From Variovorax paradoxus (GTDB lineage Bacteria; Pseudomonadota; Gammaproteobacteria; Burkholderiales; Burkholderiaceae_C), in the NCBI RefSeq assembly GCF_029919115.1, contig NZ_CP123990.1, positions 4,180,501 through 4,244,500 of the forward strand: a DNA stretch of 64,000 nucleotides, written 5' to 3'. This document shows, piece by piece, positions 50,501-59,684 of the stretch. The notes below the pieces were generated by a model. It was not told where the DNA came from. It made no database searches and saw only the letters and a list, made by a program, of their open reading frames with translations. Positions within the stretch are counted from its first letter, which is position 1. The number at the start of each line of letters is the position of its first letter. Position numbers and translations under genes: made by a program.

Positions 50501-51493
50501 ATGACCCTCGAATGCTTTAGAAATCAAAAGCCACCACCGGGCCCCGGCCTGCTTGCCGCAGCCGCCTTGCTCTCGCTCGGGCCACCTGCCCTTGCACAAA
50601 CAGCCTGGCAGCCCGACCGCCCAGTGACGTTGGTTGTGCCCTACTCGGCAGGCGGCGGCACCGACGCCACGGCGCGCGCCGTCTCCAAGCAACTCGGCGT
50701 GATCTGGAAGCAGCCGGTGGTCGTTGAGAACATGCCCGGCGCCGACGGCCTCATCGGCACACGCCGCGTGATGGAAGCCAGGCCCGACGGCTACACGCTG
50801 CTGCTGCAGGTTCCGTCGATCGTCGTCACGAAGTACACGCCGGGCCTCAAGGGCATCGATCCGCTCGCCCGGCTGGAGCCCGTGACCGCCATCTCGCAAT
50901 CGCCCGCCGCCGTGGTCGTGAGCGCGAAGCTCCCGGTGAAGACCTTCGGCGAATTCGTCCAGTACTGCAAGACCGCCGCGCAGCCCTGCTCGCTCGGCAC
51001 CGGCGAGTCGACGGCACGCATTTCGGCCAAGCAACTCGCGGCCGAGGCGGGCCTGCCGAACCTGATCGTTGTGAACTACCGCGGCACGGGCGCGATCGTG
51101 ACAGACATGATCGCCAACAACGTCAACATGGCGTTCACCGGCATCACCGCCGCGCTGCCGCACTACAAGGCCGGCACGCTGAAGATCCTCGCCACGCAGG
51201 GCCCGAAGCGCGCGGCTGCGCTGCCCGAGGTACCGACCACCGCCGAGGCCGGCTATCCGCAGTTCCAGTCGGTGACCTGGTTCGGGCTGTTCGCGCCCAA
51301 AGGGACACCGGCGAACGTGACGCAAGGCATCGTCGCCGCGCTGCGCGAGGCGGTGAAAGACACTGACGTGCAGAAGACCATCGCCGCGGCCGGCGCCGAG
51401 CCGGTGGTCAATGCGCCGGCCGCGTTCGCCGCGCAGGTGCGCCAAGAGAGCGATCGCCTCGCGGCGCTCGTGAAGCTCTATCCGCTCGAATAG
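50501..51493 (+). CDS. Bug/TctC-family periplasmic solute-binding protein
   Basis: 330 residues from the ATG at 50501 (CGGAGACAAC upstream). Signal peptide to about residue 33 (LLAAAALLSLGPPALAQ), then WQPDRPVTLVVPYSAGGGTD, VVVENMPGADG. An odd point is a cysteine pair in VQYCKTAAQPCSLGTGE, absent from the other Bug proteins here, which could make a disulfide near the ligand cleft. Part of the lyase/dehydratase operon and presumably the receptor for its substrate. Confidence 0.92.
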   Translation: MTLECFRNQKPPPGPGLLAAAALLSLGPPALAQTAWQPDRPVTLVVPYSAGGGTDATARAVSKQLGVIWKQPVVVENMPGADGLIGTRRVMEARPDGYTLLLQVPSIVVTKYTPGLKGIDPLARLEPVTAISQSPAAVVVSAKLPVKTFGEFVQYCKTAAQPCSLGTGESTARISAKQLAAEAGLPNLIVVNYRGTGAIVTDMIANNVNMAFTGITAALPHYKAGTLKILATQGPKRAAALPEVPTTAEAGYPQFQSVTWFGLFAPKGTPANVTQGIVAALREAVKDTDVQKTIAAAGAEPVVNAPAAFAAQVRQESDRLAALVKLYPLE

Positions 51494-51526
51494 CCGGCCC
51501 CTCACTCATCGAAACGGAAATCCTTG

Positions 51527-52978
51527 ATGGAAGTAACCGCTCCCGCCCCTGACGCTACCCGCACCACGCATGCCACCGACCCCGCGGGCCCCACCGGGCG
51601 CCTCGCGCACTGGCTCGCCGGCTTTCGCCTCGACGACGCGCCCGCCTCAGCGCGCGAGCGCGCCAAGGCGCTCACCCTCGATGGCATTGCCTGCGCGATC
51701 GTCGGCGCGCAACTGCCGTGGTCGCGCACCGCCGCCCACATCGTGCAGAAGTTCGAAGGCCGCGGCGATCGCACCATCGTCGGCTGGGGCGCACACACCA
51801 GCGCGCCAGGCGCGGCGTTGCTCAACGGCACGTTCATCCAAGGCTTCGAGCTGGACGACTACCACCCACTCGGCCCGCTGCACAGCGCCTCGATCGTCCT
51901 CCCCGCGCTGTGGGCCGCCTCGGAGGGCGAGCTGAAGGTCAGCGGCCGGCAGTTCCTCGAAGCCGCGCTGGCCGGCTACGAGGTCGGCCCGCGCGTGGGC
52001 ATGGCACTGCATGGCGCGCAAATGCTGTCGCGCGGGTGGCATTCGGGCTCGGTGTTCGGCACGCATGCGGCGGCCGCTTCGGTGGGCAAACTGCTGGGCC
52101 TGGATGCAGCGCGCTTCGAGGACGCGCTGGGCCTCGCGGGCACGCAGTCGGCCGGCCTCATGGCCGCGCAGTACGAGGCGATGTGCAAGCGCATGCACCA
52201 CGGCTTCTCGGCGCGCAACGGACTCTATGCGGCGGTGCTGGCGGAAGGCGGCTACACCGGCATCAAGCGTGTGTTCGAGCGCGAGTACGGCGGCTTTCTC
52301 TCCACGTTCGGCGAAGGCCACGATCCCGACGCCTCGAAGATCACCGAGGCGCTGGGCGAGCGCTGGGAGGTCGAGCGCATCGTCATCAAACCCTATGCGG
52401 CGATGGGCGGCATCCACTCGCCGCTCGATGCGCTGTTCGATGCCGGCGCGCAGCGCGAGCTCAGGGCCGAGGAAATCGCGCGCATCGAGGTCGAGGTGAG
52501 CCATGCGGTCTACCACCACGGCTGGTGGGTGCCCGAGCGGCCGCTCACGCCCATTGGCGCGCAGATGAACATCGGCTACGCACTGGCGGTGGCGGTGCTC
52601 GACGGCGCGGCGATGGTCAGGCAGTTCTCGCCGGCACGCATCGATGCCGACGACGTGTGGGCGCTGCTGCCGCGCATCGAGGTGCGGCACCAGCCCGAGT
52701 TCGATGCGGGCGGACCCCTCAAGCGCGGCCGCGTGCGGCTGGCCGTGACCTTCACCGACGGCCAGCGCATCCAGATCGAGCGCAATGCCTCGCGTGCCAT
52801 CGAATCGCCGCAGTCCAATGACGAGGTCGCGGCCAAGTACCGCATGCTGACCGACGGGCTGATCGACAGCGCGCGACAGCGGGCCATCGAGGACATGACG
52901 CGCTCCATCGAAGACCTGCCCGACGTGCGCGAGCTGCTCGCGCTGCTGGCGCCGCCGGTTGCGGCGGCCTTCGACTGA
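51527..52978 (+). CDS. MmgE/PrpD-family dehydratase
   Basis: 483 residues from ATG 51527 (a TTG three bases earlier is possible). Family blocks: HWLAGFRLDDAPASARERAK, TLDGIACAIVGAQLPWSR, LLNGTFIQGFELDDYHPLGP, GLAGTQSAGLMAAQYEAMCK, RMHHGFSARNGLYAAVLAEG. PrpD dehydrates 2-methylcitrate; other members act on citrate, cis-aconitate (decarboxylation) or dimethylmalate-like acids. Together with the aconitase-type pair it would shift a hydroxyl group in the imported acid before cleavage by the lyase. Located between the two Bug genes. Confidence 0.92.
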   Translation: MEVTAPAPDATRTTHATDPAGPTGRLAHWLAGFRLDDAPASARERAKALTLDGIACAIVGAQLPWSRTAAHIVQKFEGRGDRTIVGWGAHTSAPGAALLNGTFIQGFELDDYHPLGPLHSASIVLPALWAASEGELKVSGRQFLEAALAGYEVGPRVGMALHGAQMLSRGWHSGSVFGTHAAAASVGKLLGLDAARFEDALGLAGTQSAGLMAAQYEAMCKRMHHGFSARNGLYAAVLAEGGYTGIKRVFEREYGGFLSTFGEGHDPDASKITEALGERWEVERIVIKPYAAMGGIHSPLDALFDAGAQRELRAEEIARIEVEVSHAVYHHGWWVPERPLTPIGAQMNIGYALAVAVLDGAAMVRQFSPARIDADDVWALLPRIEVRHQPEFDAGGPLKRGRVRLAVTFTDGQRIQIERNASRAIESPQSNDEVAAKYRMLTDGLIDSARQRAIEDMTRSIEDLPDVRELLALLAPPVAAAFD

Positions 52979-53006
52979 AGCCGTCCCTGAAAGGAAACAA
53001 GTCATC

Positions 53007-53999
53007 ATGAAGAACACATCGCCTCGCCACGATCGCCGCAGCTTCTCTCTCGGCCTGCTGGCCCTTGCGGCCGCCGCGGCCATGCCCGCCCGCGCGCAGG
53101 ACCCCTGGCCCGGAGGCAAGCCGATCCGCCTGGTGCTGCCCTTCTCCGCCGGCGGCCCGGGCGACACCAACGTGCGCGCGATGGCGCAGGCCCAGGGCAA
53201 GCGGCTGAACCAGACCATCATCGTGGACAACCGCCCCGGAGCGGGCGGCATCATCGGCTCGGAGTACGTGGCCAAGAGCGCGCCCGACGGCTACACCTGG
53301 CTCTCGGCCGGCAACGGCGCCATCGCCAATGCGCTGCTGCGGCCGAAGATGCCCTATGCGGAGAGCGACCTCGTGCCGGTCGTGGGCACCAGCAGCGCGC
53401 CGTCGGTGCTGGTCACCAACGCCGGCGTGCCGGTGCAGAACCTCAAGGAACTGCAGGCCTGGGCGCGCGCGAAGGGGCGTCTCAATTTCGGCACCGCGGG
53501 CAGCGGAAGCACCGGGCATTTCGTCGCCGAGATGGTCGAGTCGGCGCTCGGGGTGCCCGTGACGCTCGTGCACTACAAGAGCGGCTCGCAGACGGTCAAC
53601 GCCATCGTGGGCGGCGAAGTCGACCTGGCCTCCGAAGCGCCGATCGGCGTGGCGGCGTTCGTGCAGTCGGGCAAGCTGCGTGCGCTGGCCCTCGCGGCGC
53701 GCGAGCGCACGGGACCTTTGAAGCAGGTGCCCACCACCGTGGAGCAGGGTTTTCCGACGATCCTGATGCAGCACTGGGGTGGGATCTTCGCCCCGAAGGG
53801 AACGTCCGCCACGATCCTCGACCGGATTGCCGAGGTAACGATCGCCGCCTACAAGGAAGATGCCGACCTCGTCGCACAGACCGAACGCGGCGGCGCGCAG
53901 CCGATGCTGCTGCCGCGCGCAGCCTTCGAAAGATTCCTGCAGGAAGAACGCGCGCGCATGGCACAGATCGTCGCCGCGTCGCACATGACCCTGGAATGA
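53007..53999 (+). CDS. Bug/TctC-family periplasmic solute-binding protein
   Basis: 330 residues from the ATG at 53007 (AAAGGAAAC upstream). The signal has a twin-Arg (RHDRRSFSLGLLALAAAAAM), so Tat export is possible. The mature part shows KPIRLVLPFSAGGPGDTNVR, IIVDNRPGAGGIIGSEYVAK, FGTAGSGSTGHFVAEMVE. Last gene of the operon 46919-53999. No membrane transporter subunits accompany it, as is common for orphan Bug proteins. Confidence 0.92.
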   Translation: MKNTSPRHDRRSFSLGLLALAAAAAMPARAQDPWPGGKPIRLVLPFSAGGPGDTNVRAMAQAQGKRLNQTIIVDNRPGAGGIIGSEYVAKSAPDGYTWLSAGNGAIANALLRPKMPYAESDLVPVVGTSSAPSVLVTNAGVPVQNLKELQAWARAKGRLNFGTAGSGSTGHFVAEMVESALGVPVTLVHYKSGSQTVNAIVGGEVDLASEAPIGVAAFVQSGKLRALALAARERTGPLKQVPTTVEQGFPTILMQHWGGIFAPKGTSATILDRIAEVTIAAYKEDADLVAQTERGGAQPMLLPRAAFERFLQEERARMAQIVAASHMTLE

Positions 54000-54242
54000 A
54001 GATCGCAAGACATCGGCATCGCCGTAGCGCCGGGGTGAGCGAGGCGCATTTCAAGAAAGTGCAATGCGTCTTCTCCATGCACCCGGCCACGAACTGTTCA
54101 AGGAGCAGATGAGCCACGGGCACCGATCGCAGCTGCAACGGCAACGGCAACACAGGCGAGCGCTCGTATTTGCGCAGTTTCCCGATGAACGCATCAATGT
54201 TTGCGAAGGCGCGAGCGCGCAAGCGTCTATTAGAGTACGCGC

Positions 54243-56558
54243 ATGTCCTTGTGCCCATGCGATCTCCTCGCCCGTTCCCTGGCCGTCGGCGCTCTGGCCC
54301 TTGGGCTCGCCGCCGCGGCCCATGCACAGTCGACGCCGTTGGACAAGGGCGAAACGCTTCCCTCCATCACAGTGAACGCAAGGGGCCGTTCGGAGGCCGC
54401 CCAGCAAGTTCCGATCCCGCTGACCTCGATCGATGGCGAGGCCCTCGAGACGCAGCAAAGCTGGCGGCTCGAAGACCTGCAGCAATGGTTGCCGAGCACC
54501 AGCATCACCTTCGGCGATCCGCGGCAATCGGCCGTCGCGGTGCGCGGCGTCGGCAGGAATCCATCGAACGACGGCCTTGAGGGCAGCACGGGCATCTACC
54601 TCGACAACGTCTACCTGGGCCGCGCGGGCATGGCGACATTCGACCTGCTCGACCTCGACCGGGTGGAGCTGCTGCGCGGGCCGCAAGGCACGCTTTTCGG
54701 CAAGAACACGACCGCCGGCGTGCTGGCGTTACACACACGTCCGCCGAGCCGCGAGACCGAGCGCAGCCTGCAACTCTCGATCGGGCAGCGCGGCCTCGCG
54801 CAGGGGCAAGCCATCTTCTCGGGCGCCTTGTCGGAAGAGACGGGGGGCCGGCTGCTGGTGTACGGCACCCATGAACGCGGCAGCATCGAGAACATCTACG
54901 ATGGCGGCCGCGTCAACGGAGGCAACCGATCCGGCGTTCGCGGCCAATGGCTGCTGCGCCGTGGCGACACCTTCAGCCTGCGGCTGATCGCCGATGCGCA
55001 CCGCGAGCGCTCCACCTACGGCACCCGTGTCCTCTACTCGCTGGGAAGCGGACCGGCGCTGGCCCGTGCACTGGCCGGCGGCGCCACCGGCATCGTCACC
55101 GACCCGCGGCGCTATGCGGTCAATACCGATGGCGTGGAGCGCGTCGATCTCGACCAGGGTGGCGTGTCGGCCGAAGCGAGCTGGAAGCTCGGGTCCGGCG
55201 CCAGCGTCACGTCCATCACCGCCGGCCGCTCATGGAGTTTCGTGCCGACGACCAACGACAACCTCAATATCCCCGTGCTGATCGACGGCGGCTCCCGCGT
55301 GCGCCAGCAGCAGTTCTCGCAGGAGCTGCGCTACGCGGGGCCAACCGGCGGTGTGGTCGACTATGTGGTGGGCGCGTTCTACATGCGCCAGCGCATGCGC
55401 AACGAGATATTCACCGTGTTCGGTCCGCGGGCGGACATCGTTCTGCAGGGAACGTCCGTGCCGGTGCTCGCCAACGCGAGCACCGTGAGCTTCGGCGCGC
55501 TCGATACGGAGAGCTTCGCGCTCTTCTCCCAGGCCACGTGGCACGCCACGTCCAGGCTCGACCTCACGGCCGGCCTGCGCATCACGCAGGAGCGCAAGGA
55601 CGGGCGCACCCAACGCGGCGACTCGACGGGTGGTGCCCCTGCCACCGCGTTCCTGCGCAATCGTCCGATCGTGCTTGGTGCCTACGACACAGGCTCGCTG
55701 GCCATCCGTAAGACCAGCCCATCGGCGCTCCTGAGTGCGAGCTATCGGCTGGGCGACGACGCGATCGGCTACTTGAGCTTTTCGCACGGCGAGCGGTCGG
55801 GTGGGATCAATCTGGCGGGACCGGGTGCCGCTCCCGGCCCGCTCGGCGCCTCGTCGCTGATCATCGGGCCTGAACGTGTCGACAGCCTGGACGTTGGCGT
55901 CAAGAGCAGCCTGTGGAATGATCGCCTGGCACTGAACCTGAACGCCTTCCTGGCAGGCGTGCGCGGCTACCAGACGTCGATGTTCGTGCCCGCCGGCGCA
56001 GGTGCGGGCAACTACGTCGAGATCCTCACGAACGCGGGCGATCTCCGCAGCCGTGGACTGGAGCTGGATGCCACTGCGCGACCGGCGCGCGGCCTGACCG
56101 TGTGGGCCAACGCCGCCTTCAACGATGCACGCTATGGACGCTACGAGGACGCGCCTTGCCCGTCAGAGCGCGCGTTCGCGCCACAGGGGCGCTGCAGCCT
56201 GACCGGACGGCAGGTTGCCGGGACGCCGCGCTGGACAATCAACGTGGGCGCCGAATACCGCAGGTCCGTGAGCCCCGCCACCCAGCACTTCGTTTCAGCG
56301 GCGTACGCCTGGCGGTCCGCACAGGACGGCACGCTCGACGGGTCGGTCCACTCGCGCATTCCAGCCTATGGCCTGCTGAACCTCGCCACCGGTTGGAAGG
56401 TCGCACGGGGCAATGAAATCTGGAGCATTTCGCTCTGGTTGCGCAACGCGCTCGACAAGAAGTATTTTCCGACCGTGGCTGCCACTGCGAACGGTGCCTA
56501 CGTAGCATCGGTCGGGACGCCGCGCACCCTGGGAGTGACAGTCCGGCTGGACTACTGA
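54243..56558 (+). CDS. TonB-dependent outer-membrane receptor
   Basis: 771 residues. Signal peptide 1-28 (ending AAAHAQ), TonB-box-like LPSITVNARG, plug domain about 40-165 (AVAVRGVGRNPSNDGLEGST, GIYLDNVYLGRAGMATFDLL, LDRVELLRGPQGTLFGKNTT) and a 22-strand barrel to the C-terminal TVRLDY. It belongs to the Fe-siderophore/sugar-acid receptor class related to CirA-type and sphingomonad receptors. The 243 bases in front contain nothing clear except a TATTAGAGT near 54230. The kinase and regulators that follow may control it. Confidence 0.92.
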   Translation: MSLCPCDLLARSLAVGALALGLAAAAHAQSTPLDKGETLPSITVNARGRSEAAQQVPIPLTSIDGEALETQQSWRLEDLQQWLPSTSITFGDPRQSAVAVRGVGRNPSNDGLEGSTGIYLDNVYLGRAGMATFDLLDLDRVELLRGPQGTLFGKNTTAGVLALHTRPPSRETERSLQLSIGQRGLAQGQAIFSGALSEETGGRLLVYGTHERGSIENIYDGGRVNGGNRSGVRGQWLLRRGDTFSLRLIADAHRERSTYGTRVLYSLGSGPALARALAGGATGIVTDPRRYAVNTDGVERVDLDQGGVSAEASWKLGSGASVTSITAGRSWSFVPTTNDNLNIPVLIDGGSRVRQQQFSQELRYAGPTGGVVDYVVGAFYMRQRMRNEIFTVFGPRADIVLQGTSVPVLANASTVSFGALDTESFALFSQATWHATSRLDLTAGLRITQERKDGRTQRGDSTGGAPATAFLRNRPIVLGAYDTGSLAIRKTSPSALLSASYRLGDDAIGYLSFSHGERSGGINLAGPGAAPGPLGASSLIIGPERVDSLDVGVKSSLWNDRLALNLNAFLAGVRGYQTSMFVPAGAGAGNYVEILTNAGDLRSRGLELDATARPARGLTVWANAAFNDARYGRYEDAPCPSERAFAPQGRCSLTGRQVAGTPRWTINVGAEYRRSVSPATQHFVSAAYAWRSAQDGTLDGSVHSRIPAYGLLNLATGWKVARGNEIWSISLWLRNALDKKYFPTVAATANGAYVASVGTPRTLGVTVRLDY

Positions 56559-56725
56559 CCTGTTGGACTCCTCCGATCTCTGGCCTCCAACACTCCCTGC
56601 ACGAACCTGGGACACGGAAAGCGCGTGGGCATTGATGTGAGAACATCTGCGTGAGGCTCTTTGCCTTCTCAAGGCCGCAGCCGGTGCGTCGGCCGTGTTC
56701 CCGTTCTCGCATGCCGTGCGATGGG

Positions 56726-58816
56726 TCAGGTGACTTGTTCGAGCGGCGCAGCCGGAAGCGCGAGGCGGAATGTCGAACCGCTGGTGCCTGTCTCGTGCAG
56801 TGTCACGTCGCCGCCATGGCGTCTCGCGATCTCGCGCGACAGGTGAAGCCCCAGTCCAGTGCCGGCCACTGCGCTCGCCGTTTCGGCACGGAAATATTTC
56901 TCGAAGATGCGGGCCTTGTCGGCCATTGCGACTCCCGGTCCGCGGTCGATCACGTCGACCTGCACGATGTCGCCCGTCTGCCGCAGCACCACATGCACCG
57001 GTCGCTCCGGCGGCGAGTACTTCAATGCGTTCTGCATCAGGTTCTGCAGCGCGATCTCGAGCAGCGCTCGATCGCCGCGCACCTTGGGCAGGGGTTCGCG
57101 CACGTCGATGGACAGGCGCGGAGCGCCGGGAAAATGGAAGCTCTCGCACAGGCCGCGCGCGAGCGGCGCCATGTCAAAGACTTCGAGGCGAAGCACCCGG
57201 TTCTCGGGCTGGAGGCGGTCGGCCAGCAGGATGTTCTCGATCAGCATGGTCAGGCGCTGCACGGCGCGCCGGATCCGCTCGGTGCGCTGCTTCACCATCG
57301 GCTCCACGCCCAGCTTCGAGATGTCGAGCGATTGCGCCGCGCCGTCGATCACTGTCAAGGGCGTGCGGAACTCGTGCGACACCATCGAGACAAACTCGCG
57401 CTGCTGCACGATCGCCTGGCGCTCGACTTCGAGCGACTCTCGCAGCCGGGCTTCCAGACGGGCGCGGGCCGCAATCTCCTCGTGCAACGCGGCATTGGTC
57501 TGCTGCAGTTCGGCGGTGCGTCGGACGACCGTGCCTTCAAGCGCCTGCTCAGCTTCCAGCCGCACCGCGTGCACGCGCTCGCGCTCGATGCGGTAGTCGC
57601 GCTCGGCGCGCCGCGTCCGGTCGGCCACGGCCACATTCAGCAGGACGAGGTGGCACATGGTGCCGAGCCAATAGATGCGGTCGGGTGGCACGCCGGGCAC
57701 CCCGTCGCCGAGCCAGAGCTTCAACAGCCCGTAAAGCCCCAGCACCGTTCCCACCGCGAAGGCGGAGGCCGCAAGCAGGTATTGGAACTGGTGCCGCACG
57801 AAGAGCAGGTAGCAGACGAAAACCGCGCCGAACAGCGTGGACGCGGTGCTGCCCGCGCTCGCCCAGCTCGCCATGGCGGCGTGATGGCCGGCCAGGACCA
57901 GCACGAGCACAACGAAGTTGAAGGCCACGACGGCGTTGAAGAAATGTGCCGCGGGCCGCCAGTGGCGCCGAAACTGGAAGATGCGCGACATGAACGCGGT
58001 ACCCACCATGTTGAAGAAGCAATTGACGGCAAGCAGCGTTTGAGCGACGCGTTCGGGGCGAGCGTCGAGGAACCACTGCGCTGCAAACCCCTGGCGGTTG
58101 ATCGACAGAGCCGCGATGCAGAGCACGTACAGCGCGTAGTGGGCGTAGAGCCCGTCCCGCAGCCAAGCCCCGAAGATCAGGTTCATGCAGACGGCGAGCA
58201 GGACGGCGCCAAGCAGCACGCCCATGATGGTGTAGTCGGCCGTGCGGTCGCGCTCGAAGCCGATAGGCTGCCACAGTTCCAGTTCGGCCCGCAGCGACGG
58301 CCCGTCGTTGCGCACCCTCAGAAAATAGACAGCCGGCTCGGTCGAAATGTCGAGCGGGAATACGAAGTTGTGGTCGGGGATCTCTCGCTCCGAGAACGGG
58401 CGGGCGTCGCCGAGCGACGTGTCGATGAATCCGCCGCGACCGTCCGGCGCATACAAGGTGACTTCGTGGATGCGCGGCGGTCGCACGCGCAGCAGCCATC
58501 GTGCGGGCGCATCGACCGTGCGCGCGAGCGAGAAGCGCAGCCACACCGCGTCGCGGCTGAAGCCTTCCTCCACCGGCCCTTCGAGCGGCGCGAAGCCGCT
58601 TCGCTGCGCGCCGCGCGCGACGTCGGCGATACGCCACCCGCCCGAGGGATCGCGCTGGATCTCGAAGCCCCCGGAGAGTTGGATGCCGTGCCCGAGGCCA
58701 TCGGAAGCCGACAGTACCAGCGCCTGGGCGGGCATCGCAAAGCACCACAGCAGCAGGAACAGCAGAACAAGCAAGCGGCCCGGACCCGCCCGGGTGGTTT
58801 CGACGTCGAGGCGCAT
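56726..58816 (-). CDS. 7TMR-DISM sensor histidine kinase
   Basis: 696 residues. Signal peptide 1-32, periplasmic 7TMR-DISMED2 beta domain about 35-180 (RDAVWLRFSLARTVDAPARW, PDHNFVFPLDISTEPAVYFL), seven transmembrane helices about 190-390, coiled coil, then the H-box EFVSMVSHEFRTPLTVIDGA with His481 and an HATPase with NALKYSPPERPVHVVLRQTG, DRGPGVAMADKARIFEKYFR and GTGLGLHLSREIARRHGGDV. DISM sensors often bind carbohydrates or related solutes. Divergent from the OmpR-type regulator (28 bases), its likely partner, and convergent with the TonB receptor. Confidence 0.93.
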   Translation of the reverse strand: MRLDVETTRAGPGRLLVLLFLLLWCFAMPAQALVLSASDGLGHGIQLSGGFEIQRDPSGGWRIADVARGAQRSGFAPLEGPVEEGFSRDAVWLRFSLARTVDAPARWLLRVRPPRIHEVTLYAPDGRGGFIDTSLGDARPFSEREIPDHNFVFPLDISTEPAVYFLRVRNDGPSLRAELELWQPIGFERDRTADYTIMGVLLGAVLLAVCMNLIFGAWLRDGLYAHYALYVLCIAALSINRQGFAAQWFLDARPERVAQTLLAVNCFFNMVGTAFMSRIFQFRRHWRPAAHFFNAVVAFNFVVLVLVLAGHHAAMASWASAGSTASTLFGAVFVCYLLFVRHQFQYLLAASAFAVGTVLGLYGLLKLWLGDGVPGVPPDRIYWLGTMCHLVLLNVAVADRTRRAERDYRIERERVHAVRLEAEQALEGTVVRRTAELQQTNAALHEEIAARARLEARLRESLEVERQAIVQQREFVSMVSHEFRTPLTVIDGAAQSLDISKLGVEPMVKQRTERIRRAVQRLTMLIENILLADRLQPENRVLRLEVFDMAPLARGLCESFHFPGAPRLSIDVREPLPKVRGDRALLEIALQNLMQNALKYSPPERPVHVVLRQTGDIVQVDVIDRGPGVAMADKARIFEKYFRAETASAVAGTGLGLHLSREIARRHGGDVTLHETGTSGSTFRLALPAAPLEQVT

Positions 58817-58844
58817 TGGGACGCGACTTTATACTTTCCGGGCC

Positions 58845-59558
58845 ATGCCATCCCCGAGCCAGCGTACCGGTCTTCTCGTCCATGTGATCGAGGACGACGA
58901 AGACATCCGTGCAGAAACCGTCTTCGCACTCGGAGAGCTCGGCTTCGAGGTGGAAGGCTTCGGCGACGCCCCGTCGTTCTACAAGGCCTTCGCGGTCCGG
59001 CCCTGCGACATCGCCGTGGTGGACATCGGCTTGCCGGGCGAGAGCGGCCTCGCGATCGTTTCACATCTGCGCGCAGTGCAGCGACGGCTGGGACTGGTAC
59101 TGGTCACCGCACGGGGCGAGCTTAAGGACCGGCTGCTGGGGCTGCGCGAAGGCGCAGACGCCTACCTGGTGAAGCCGGTGAACATGCTGGAGTTGGCCGA
59201 GACGCTCAACGCCGTCGGTCGGCGACTCACGGTCGCCTCGCAGGGAGACGCAGCGACCTCGCCGCCCGCACCCGCCGGCTGGCGCCTGCTCGAGGGCGAC
59301 TGGATCCTGGGCGACCCCGAAGGGCGGCAGATGGCCCTCACCACGAGCGAGCGCGCCTTCCTCGGCTGTCTTTTCGGGCAGCGCGGCACAGCGGCGAGCC
59401 GCGACGACCTGATCCGCGCGCTTGGTGGCGACGTGTTCGATTTCGACGAGCACCGCATCGATGCGATCGCCAGCCGGCTGCGGCGCAAGGCCGCGAAGCT
59501 CGGCATGCGCCTGCCGCTGCATTCGGTGCGCGGCACAGGGTACGTGCTGGCGAACTGA
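58845..59558 (+). CDS. OmpR-family response regulator
   Basis: 237 residues from ATG 58845. The receiver has Asp17-Asp18-type acidic pair (HVIEDDEDI), phospho-acceptor Asp60 in VVDIGLPGESG and Lys110 in YLVKPVNMLE. The C-terminal winged helix spans 135-237 (MALTTSERAFLGCLFGQRGT, IDAIASRLRRKAAKLGMRLP, SVRGTGYVLAN). Divergent from the DISM kinase with 28 bases between starts, so promoters must overlap the coding ends. The AraC-type regulator follows on the same strand. Confidence 0.92.
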   Translation: MPSPSQRTGLLVHVIEDDEDIRAETVFALGELGFEVEGFGDAPSFYKAFAVRPCDIAVVDIGLPGESGLAIVSHLRAVQRRLGLVLVTARGELKDRLLGLREGADAYLVKPVNMLELAETLNAVGRRLTVASQGDAATSPPAPAGWRLLEGDWILGDPEGRQMALTTSERAFLGCLFGQRGTAASRDDLIRALGGDVFDFDEHRIDAIASRLRRKAAKLGMRLPLHSVRGTGYVLAN

Positions 59559-59684
59559 CGCTGCGCTCTGTCGGGGCGCCCGGGGCCGCGCATGGTCAGG
59601 AACCGTCAGAAAAGGTCAGGAAGGGCGCATGAAACAAACAATCAGGGCTTGCAACATGCGGTACGCGCAACGCGCCGCATCTAC

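Noticed and set aside
54000..54242. Possible gene remnant on the minus strand before the TonB receptor
   Set aside because: The frames give helical-looking text (SVPVAHLLLEQFVAGCMEK) but nothing that I can assign to a family, and there is no start signal.
56651..59125. Long plus-strand frame opposite the DISM kinase
   Set aside because: Shadow of the kinase gene; no domain, and the kinase reading is complete with H-box and ATP-binding motifs.
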